This document shows, in pieces, positions 4,870 through 9,387 of a DNA stretch of 9,387 bases. The stretch's first letter is position 1. The number at the start of each line of letters is the position of its first letter. The stretch covers positions 1 through 9,387 of the forward strand of contig JAITRD010000085.1 in the NCBI GenBank assembly GCA_031288575.1, read 5' to 3'. The position numbers were made by a program, and so were the translations under genes. Source of the DNA: Treponema sp. (GTDB lineage Bacteria > Spirochaetota > Spirochaetia > Treponematales > Breznakiellaceae). The notes beneath the pieces are model-generated. The model made no database searches. It was given only the letters and a program-made list of their open reading frames with translations, and was not told the origin of the DNA.

Positions 4870-5289
4870 TTGGAGGATTTTTCCTTTCTTACTATCAAGC
4901 AGGTTTCAGAAAAAACGGCGCTGCCTCCCCATGTATTGCGTTATTATGAAAACGAAGGATTATTGCCCAGTATCGCCAGGAGCCGGAACGGAATACGCCG
5001 GTATACCGAAAATGATTTGGAATGGATAAATCTTATCTGCTGCCTTAAAAATACGGGCATGTCCATTAAGCAGATTAAAAATTTTGTTGAATTGAGTTTG
5101 GAGGGGGAAGAGACCCTGAAAGAACGCTGCGATATGCTCCGGGAACACAAAAAAAACGTGGAAATTCAAATCCAGGAAATGCATAAACATTTGCAGAAGG
5201 TTACCCATAAAATTGAGCATTTTACCCGGCAGTACGAAAAATACCTTTCGGATTCAAGTCATCAACGCCCGCCTCTTGGGGCAAATTAA
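4870..5289 (+). CDS. MerR-family transcriptional regulator
   Basis: A 139-residue DNA-binding protein. The N-terminal winged helix-turn-helix is clear: LTIKQVSEKTALPPHVLRYY (7-26), ENEGLLPSIARS (27-38), NGIRRYTENDLEWI (40-53). The next helices (LICCLKNTGMSIKQIKNF, 55-72) are typical of the subgroup regulating alcohol/aldehyde dehydrogenases and aldo/keto reductases. Residues about 91-126 form the long coiled-coil dimerisation helix. Cysteines C57, C58 and C87 are present. In related thiol-based MerR regulators such as AdhR and NmlR a cysteine near this place senses aldehydes or electrophiles; that role is inferred here. There is no metal-binding C-terminal cysteine loop. The start is TTG 4870, with AGGAG (4856-4860) 9 nt upstream. 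It is divergent from the reductase, its likely target. Confidence 0.9.
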   Translation: MEDFSFLTIKQVSEKTALPPHVLRYYENEGLLPSIARSRNGIRRYTENDLEWINLICCLKNTGMSIKQIKNFVELSLEGEETLKERCDMLREHKKNVEIQIQEMHKHLQKVTHKIEHFTRQYEKYLSDSSHQRPPLGAN

Positions 5290-5319
5290 AAAGCCCGGCA
5301 TCGCGGCGTTTTTGCGGGC
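5288..5319 (-). terminator. Probable intrinsic terminator of the HAD phosphatase gene
   Basis: GCCCG (5293-5297) pairs with CGGGC (5315-5319), plus C5299-G5314, around a large inner loop. On the minus strand it is followed by TTTTT (complement of AAAAA 5288-5292) and further AT-rich bases. The T-run overlaps the merR stop codon. It lies about 50 nt past the phosphatase stop. Confidence 0.5.
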
Positions 5320-5322
5320 CCG

Positions 5323-5342
5323 GCCCTGCTCCGGGGCAGGGC
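5323..5342. terminator. GC-rich hairpin between convergent genes
   Basis: GCCCTGC (5323-5329) pairs perfectly with GCAGGGC (5336-5342) around a 6-nt loop. Neither side has an adjoining T-run. It may aid termination of merR (plus) or pausing ahead of the minus-strand terminator; this is not certain. Confidence 0.35.
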
Positions 5343-5368
5343 GGATCCGTTCATCGTGCAACAGGCTG

Positions 5369-5998
5369 TTAAGCTAAAAAGGCGGCCAGTTCCTTTAATT
5401 CCCGGATGCGTTGGTGGGGAAAATCCCGGTGGATGTCCCCCTCGTCCAGGAGCAGCCCCTTCCCGCCTATGGCGAGGTAGCCCGTAACATATTTGGGATA
5501 ATCGTCAATAAAAAGGGTGTTTTCCGGCGCGGCCTCCAGGGCATCCAGGGCCAGGTAAAAAGACGCGGCCCGGGGTTTTCCCTTAAGCCGGTTCCAGCGG
5601 ATATCAAAAATCCGGGGAAAGAGGTCCCTGATTTGGAGCCTGTCCAGAACCCGGACCGCGTGTTCCATAGGCGAATTGGTCAATATCGCTTTGGGGAGCT
5701 TGATGCCCTCCAGAAATTCCCGGAGGGCCGGATCCGCCCCGAGGGCGTCCGCCTCCCCTTCGGGGTGGATCTCCGCAAAGTAGGTTTCTATATCGGTAAA
5801 ACCCTCCTCGGCCATAAGCCATTCCAGGGTGGTGCCGTAACGGGATATCCGCTCCCGGCGGCGCAGGACCGCCTCCTCCGGGGAGAGTCCAAGGTATCGG
5901 GCGATGAATTCCACCACCCGGCGGCTTACCTTTTCTTCCAGCCCGTAGCCGGCGGAATAGAGGGTATTGTCCAAATCAAAAAGAAGCTGCTTAATCAT
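5369..5998 (-). CDS. HAD-family phosphatase, pyrimidine 5'-nucleotidase-like
   Basis: A 209-residue haloacid-dehalogenase superfamily hydrolase of subfamily IA with an alpha-helical cap between motifs I and II. Motif I is LLFDLDNTLY with nucleophile D8 and acid/base D10. Motif II is ILTNSP (T107-S109), motif III K141 in LKGKP, and motif IV LFIDDYPKY with D165 and D166, which complete the Mg2+ site. The DLDNTLY start and FIDDYPKYVTGYLAIG segment resemble the SDT1-type pyrimidine 5'-nucleotidases that dephosphorylate UMP or CMP. Other small phosphate esters are equally possible, so substrate is inferred. ATG 5998 fits the family N-terminus exactly (MIKQLLFDLD), yet no clear Shine-Dalgarno site precedes it. 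It is divergent from corA and convergent with merR. Confidence 0.85.
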   Translation of the reverse strand: MIKQLLFDLDNTLYSAGYGLEEKVSRRVVEFIARYLGLSPEEAVLRRRERISRYGTTLEWLMAEEGFTDIETYFAEIHPEGEADALGADPALREFLEGIKLPKAILTNSPMEHAVRVLDRLQIRDLFPRIFDIRWNRLKGKPRAASFYLALDALEAAPENTLFIDDYPKYVTGYLAIGGKGLLLDEGDIHRDFPHQRIRELKELAAFLA

Positions 5999-6003
5999 AA
6001 ACT

Positions 6004-6032
6004 ATGATACCCAAAAAACTCTTGTATGTCTC
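6004..6032 (-). promoter_or_regulatory. Candidate promoter of the HAD phosphatase gene
   Basis: On the minus strand: GAGACA (4 of 6 to consensus, complement of 6027-6032), a 17-bp spacer, and TATCAT (5 of 6, complement of 6004-6009). Only 5 bases separate the -10 box from the ATG, so the mRNA would be leaderless or almost so, which agrees with the missing ribosome binding site. Confidence 0.4.
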
Positions 6033-6056
6033 TCCCGTCCGTAGTATCGTTTTTTT

Positions 6057-7025
6057 ATGGACCTTTCAATTATTGGCTACGATCCCGCCGGCGCCTGGAT
6101 AAAAACCGCGGACACGGCGGACGAGCTGTTGCGTTACCGGAATCCCGCGGGGATCACCTGGATCAACGTTAACGATCCGAAAAATACAGGTGAAATTAGC
6201 CGGATTGCCGATTTTTTTCACATCCACCCCCTCACGGTGGAGGATATCATGGATACCGGGCAGCGGCCCAAAATCGAGGAATTTGACAACTATCTTTTTA
6301 TTATCCTTAAAGCCCTGAACAGCGGGGATCCTCCGGTAACGGAGCAGATAAGCCTCGTCTTAATGGAAGATACGGTTATTACTTTTCAGGAGATTCCCGG
6401 GGACTCCTTTGACGGCATCCGGAAACGGATCCTTAATAACGCCGGCCGGATCCGGCGGATGGGGGCGGATTACCTTGCCTATGCCCTGATGGATTCGGTG
6501 GTGGACGCCTACTTCCTGGTTTTGGACGCCCTGGGGGCGGGGATCGAGGATTTTGAGGAGCGGGCAATTGATGAAAATGATACGGCCCTCATCCCGGACC
6601 TGCAGCGGGCCAAGCAAAACCTTATCCGGGTCCGGCGGGTTATTTGGCCCCTCCGGGAAAGCCTTTCCGTCCTGCTCAGGCTGGATTCAAAACTGATAAA
6701 CGATGTGCTGAAGCCCTTCCTTAAAGACCTCCATGATAACATCATCCAGGCGGTTGAAACCGTGGAGAACTACCGGGAGCTTATGGCGGGGGTGATGGAG
6801 GTGAATCTTTCCTCGGTTTCCAACCGCATGAACGGGGTGATGAAGGTGCTGACCATTATTTCAACCATATTTATTCCCCTCACCTTTATTGTCGGGGTAT
6901 ACGGGATGAATTTTGTTTTTATGCCCGAGCTAAACTACCCCTACGCTTACCCTATTACCTGGGCTGTTATGGTGCTGATCGCGGCGGGGATGCTTTTTTA
7001 CTTTAAACGCCGGCGCTGGATTTAG
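6057..7025 (+). CDS. corA: CorA-family magnesium/divalent cation transporter
   Basis: A 322-residue inner-membrane channel that forms pentamers and moves Mg2+, and in some members Co2+ or Ni2+, into the cell. The large cytoplasmic domain (1 to about 260) includes PLTVEDIMDTGQRPKIEEFDNY, typical of the family, and long acidic and basic helices (about 150-250). The pore helix (about 263-282) ends in the invariant GMN (283-285) followed by MPEL (289-292). A second membrane helix (about 298-316) is followed by the basic tail KRRRWI. Length and topology are normal. ATG 6057 follows a T7 run and no Shine-Dalgarno site is visible. TAGTAT (6042-6047) could be a -10 box placing the RNA start at or near the ATG. 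Its 3' end is 2 bp from the next gene. A nickel role linking it to the lar operon is possible but not shown. Confidence 0.93.
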   Translation: MDLSIIGYDPAGAWIKTADTADELLRYRNPAGITWINVNDPKNTGEISRIADFFHIHPLTVEDIMDTGQRPKIEEFDNYLFIILKALNSGDPPVTEQISLVLMEDTVITFQEIPGDSFDGIRKRILNNAGRIRRMGADYLAYALMDSVVDAYFLVLDALGAGIEDFEERAIDENDTALIPDLQRAKQNLIRVRRVIWPLRESLSVLLRLDSKLINDVLKPFLKDLHDNIIQAVETVENYRELMAGVMEVNLSSVSNRMNGVMKVLTIISTIFIPLTFIVGVYGMNFVFMPELNYPYAYPITWAVMVLIAAGMLFYFKRRRWI

Positions 7026-7027
7026 CC

Positions 7028-8104
7028 GTGAGGATCCTCCCCCTCTCGGAAGAAAACATCCGCCTTGCCGCGGAGGCCCTCCGGGCAGGGCATTTGGTGG
7101 CCTTCCCCACGGAAACCGTATACGGCCTTGGGGCGGACGCCTTTAATGTTTCCGCCCTGGCCAAGGTTTTCGCGGCAAAAGGCCGTCCCCGTTTTGACCC
7201 CCTGATCATACATATTGCCCGCCCGCGGGACCTGGAACAGGTGGCGGACCTTTCCGCCCTGGACCGGGAGAGCCGGGAGAAAACCCGGGCCCTTGGGCTT
7301 GGCCTCTGGCCGGGCCCCCTCACCCTGATTCTCCCCAAACGGCCGGAGGTGCCGGATCTGGCTACCAGCGGCCTCCCCAGCGTCGCGGTCCGTTTGCCGG
7401 ATCACCCGGCGGCGCAAAGGCTCATCCTCCTTTCCACCGGAGCGGTAGCGGCCCCCAGCGCCAACCCCTTCGGCTACCTGAGTCCCACCCGGGCGGAGCA
7501 CGTCCGGGATCAACTGGGCGAAGCGGCGGCCTTCATCCTGGACGGGGGCCGGACCAGGGTGGGGGTGGAATCTACGGTCCTGGATCTCTGTTCCGGCCCG
7601 CCCCGGATCCTCCGCCCCGGGGGAAGCTCCCGGGAGCGTATCGAGGGGATTATCGGGCCGGTGGAGTTTCCGGCGCAAGGGACGGCTCCTTCCGCGGCTC
7701 CGGGGCGGCCCCTGTCCCCGGGGCAGCTTAAGGGCCACTACGCTCCCCGGACAGCCCTTTCGCTGCACTCCCGGGAAGAGATAATAGATCTGGCGGATAA
7801 TCCTTTAGAGGGTTTTCTCTTTTTTGACGGCCCCTCCCGGGAAACCTGGTTCCAAAGGGCGGGACAATTCCGGGAAGGGCAGGGGCTTCCCGGGGAAAGC
7901 CGGATCCGGACCCTTTCGGAAGGGGGCAATATGACCGAGGCCGCGGCGAACCTTTTCGACCTGCTCCACCGCCTGGACCGCCTGGGACTTTGCCGGATCC
8001 GGGCGGAAAAAGTTCCCGAAACCGGCCTCGGGGCCGCCGTTAATGACCGCCTGCGAAGGGCCGCGGCGGGCAGTAACCCGGAACAGGCCGGCCCCGGGGC
8101 CTGA
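7028..8104 (+). CDS. tsaC2: L-threonylcarbamoyladenylate synthase, long (Sua5) form
   Basis: Uses threonine, bicarbonate and ATP to make threonylcarbamoyl-AMP, the donor for t6A at position 37 of ANN-decoding tRNAs. Residues 1 to about 205 are the YrdC/TsaC domain: AFPTETVYGLGADAFN (25-40), KGRPRFDPLI (51-60), LWPGPLTLILPK (93-104), PSVAVRLPDHPAA (117-129), APSANPFGYLSPT (142-154), and DGGRTRVGVESTVLDL (162-177). The linker SPGQLKGHYAP (220-230) is the counterpart of the Sua5 linker that closes over the active site. About 231-358 is the Rossmann-like Sua5 domain, ending EKVPETGLGAAVNDRLRRA. At 358 residues it is the long form. The GTG start is 2 bp after corA and no strong ribosome binding site is present, so translation is probably coupled. 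It is convergent with the aromatic biosynthesis gene. Confidence 0.93.
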   Translation: MRILPLSEENIRLAAEALRAGHLVAFPTETVYGLGADAFNVSALAKVFAAKGRPRFDPLIIHIARPRDLEQVADLSALDRESREKTRALGLGLWPGPLTLILPKRPEVPDLATSGLPSVAVRLPDHPAAQRLILLSTGAVAAPSANPFGYLSPTRAEHVRDQLGEAAAFILDGGRTRVGVESTVLDLCSGPPRILRPGGSSRERIEGIIGPVEFPAQGTAPSAAPGRPLSPGQLKGHYAPRTALSLHSREEIIDLADNPLEGFLFFDGPSRETWFQRAGQFREGQGLPGESRIRTLSEGGNMTEAAANLFDLLHRLDRLGLCRIRAEKVPETGLGAAVNDRLRRAAAGSNPEQAGPGA

Positions 8105-8122
8105 AACAAAGACCGGCCCCGG
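8094..8122. terminator. GC hairpin between convergent stop codons (possible shared terminator)
   Basis: CCGGGGCC (8094-8101) pairs perfectly with GGCCCCGG (8115-8122) around a 13-nt loop, spanning the stop of the tRNA-modification gene and ending 3 bases before the opposing stop. CCGGCCCCGG also occurs as a direct repeat at 8088 and 8113. There is no T-run on either strand, so termination may be partial or need Rho. Confidence 0.4.
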
Positions 8123-8124
8123 CT

Positions 8125-9387
8125 CTACAGGGAAGCGCGGTAGGCTCCCAGGAAACGGAAATCTTCGGTTTTGATTTTAAGCTCTTCTATTACCGTTTCA
8201 AAGAGCCCTTCGGTTTGGGGGATGCTTACATCCACATAAAAAAGGTAACGCCAGGGCTGCCCCTGGATGGGACGGGACTCAAGCTTGGAGAGGTTGATCC
8301 CCCTTTCGCTTAGGATCTTAAGGCAGGCAAAGAGGCTTCCCGGCGTGTCGGGAACTGAAAACACCAGGGATGCCTTATTGGGTTTATCCGAACCGAGGCT
8401 GGGGGGAACGGGGGCCTTATCCCCGGCCCGCCGGGCGATAATGACAAACCGGGTATAGTTTAGGGGATTAGTCTCGATCCCCGCCCGGAGAACCCGGAGG
8501 CCGTGGGCCTTGGCGGCGGCTTCCCCGGCGATGGCGGCAACCTTAACCGCCCCTTCCCGGGCAATGGAAGCCACCGCGGAGGCGGTATTGTTGTAGGGCT
8601 CAAGCTGCCAATGGGGATGCTTATCCAGAAATTCCTTGCATTGGGCAAAACCCTGGGGATGGCTCCTAATAATACTGATGGAGTTAAGATCCGCCCGCTC
8701 ATCGGCGATAAGGCAATGGACGATCCGGAGTTTCAGTTCCCCCACAATGGCGATATCGGGATACCGTAAAAAGAGGTCGTAATTTTCATGAATGGAACCG
8801 GCCAAACTGTTTTCCACCGGAACCACCCCGGCAAGGGCGGAACCCTCCAGAACCGCGTCAAAAACAGCGGCAAAAGAAGCGGTTGAAAGCCGGGGCGCCT
8901 CCTCCCCGAAGGCCCTCATCAGGGCCTGCTCGGCATAGGCGCCGCTTTCCCCGGAAAAGGCAACCTTGTCGGAAAGCCCCCCCTTTGCCCCTGCGCCGGA
9001 CCGGTCCTGCGCCGCGGAGCTCAGGGCCGTTCCTCCCCGGGAGGCACGGACAACCGCCGGGTGGGGAGTCCTGAGCAGTTCCTTCCCCACCACCGGGGCC
9101 AGGGCTTCGATATCCCGCATCAGCCGTTCAAACTGTTCCGGGTACAGGGACTGGGGGCCGTCGGAGAGGGCCTCGTCCGGCCGGGGATGCACCTCCACGG
9201 TAAGGCCGTCCGCCCCGGCGGCAACCGCCGCAAGCCCCGCGGGGCTCACCTTGGCCCGGATGCCCACGGCGTGGCTGGGGTCCACGATCACCGGCAGGTG
9301 GGAAAGCCGCTTGACCACGGGGATGGCGGAAATATCCAGGGTGTTCCGGGTATAGGTTTCAAAGGTCCGGATGCCCCGCTCGCAGAG
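8125..9387 (-). CDS. DAHP synthase (type I-beta) fused to prephenate dehydratase with ACT domain (partial, 5' end outside)
   Basis: The frame is open to the right edge (420 visible residues, no start codon). Visible residues 1 to about 100 are the C-terminal part of a type I-beta DAHP synthase, which joins erythrose-4-phosphate and phosphoenolpyruvate: CERGIRTFETYTRNTLD, VIVDPSHAVG (H39), VEVHP (E65) and SDGPQSL (D76) hold metal ligands. A roughly 40-residue low-complexity linker follows. Residues about 141-320 are prephenate dehydratase (VAFSGESGAYAEQA, VVPVENSLAGSI, NNTASAV, and catalytic NYTRF with T312-F314), which makes phenylpyruvate. About 338-420 is an ACT domain with PGSL and LESRP, known to bind phenylalanine for feedback control. 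The linker is too short for a chorismate mutase. In-frame GTG 9318 is internal to the DAHP synthase fold and not the start. Confidence 0.9.
   Translation of the reverse strand, partial: LCERGIRTFETYTRNTLDISAIPVVKRLSHLPVIVDPSHAVGIRAKVSPAGLAAVAAGADGLTVEVHPRPDEALSDGPQSLYPEQFERLMRDIEALAPVVGKELLRTPHPAVVRASRGGTALSSAAQDRSGAGAKGGLSDKVAFSGESGAYAEQALMRAFGEEAPRLSTASFAAVFDAVLEGSALAGVVPVENSLAGSIHENYDLFLRYPDIAIVGELKLRIVHCLIADERADLNSISIIRSHPQGFAQCKEFLDKHPHWQLEPYNNTASAVASIAREGAVKVAAIAGEAAAKAHGLRVLRAGIETNPLNYTRFVIIARRAGDKAPVPPSLGSDKPNKASLVFSVPDTPGSLFACLKILSERGINLSKLESRPIQGQPWRYLFYVDVSIPQTEGLFETVIEELKIKTEDFRFLGAYRASL

Noticed and set aside
9316..9318. GTG 9318 as a start of the aromatic biosynthesis gene
   Set aside because: The frame continues to the window edge with clear DAHP synthase sequence (CERGIRTFETYTRNTLD), so this codon is internal.

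Overview
The window is a chromosomal segment of a GC-rich bacterium with compact genes, short intergenic gaps, Shine-Dalgarno sites and a mix of ATG, GTG and TTG starts. No ribosomal RNA or other phylogenetic marker is present. Overall style and gene content would fit an anaerobic host-associated spirochaete (Treponema and relatives), but this is a weak guess.

Layout. Positions 1-113 hold the last 36 codons of an unidentified gene. Positions 114-907 have no credible gene. They hold a tandem duplication of a roughly 310-bp unit (117-426 and 427-738), each with a long imperfect hairpin whose arms show compensatory changes between copies. A short third remnant, a sigma-70 promoter (TTGACA-17-TATATA) and a leader hairpin follow. 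Next comes a tight larE-larC-larB operon (908-3824) for the nickel-pincer nucleotide (NPN) cofactor of LarA-type racemases and epimerases. No larA is in view. LarB makes the biscarboxylated pyridinium precursor from nicotinic acid adenine dinucleotide, LarE thiolates it, and LarC inserts nickel. Two intrinsic terminators of opposite direction lie between larB and the next gene.

Positions 3918-5289 form a divergent pair: an aldo/keto reductase (minus strand) and a MerR-family regulator (plus strand). The reductase promoter has a 19-bp spacer with a perfect 10-bp palindrome at its centre, the usual architecture of MerR-activated promoters. Together they look like a self-contained carbonyl or electrophile response module.

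Positions 5369-8104 hold a HAD-family phosphatase (minus), then corA and a long-form threonylcarbamoyl-AMP synthase (plus, 2 bp apart). From 8125 to the right edge, on the minus strand, is a partial gene in which a type I-beta DAHP synthase is fused to prephenate dehydratase plus an ACT domain, so the first shikimate step and a late phenylalanine step sit on one polypeptide. The points most worth follow-up are the structured tandem repeat before the lar operon, the larA-less NPN cluster with a three-cysteine LarE, the MerR operator, and the DAHP synthase/prephenate dehydratase fusion.
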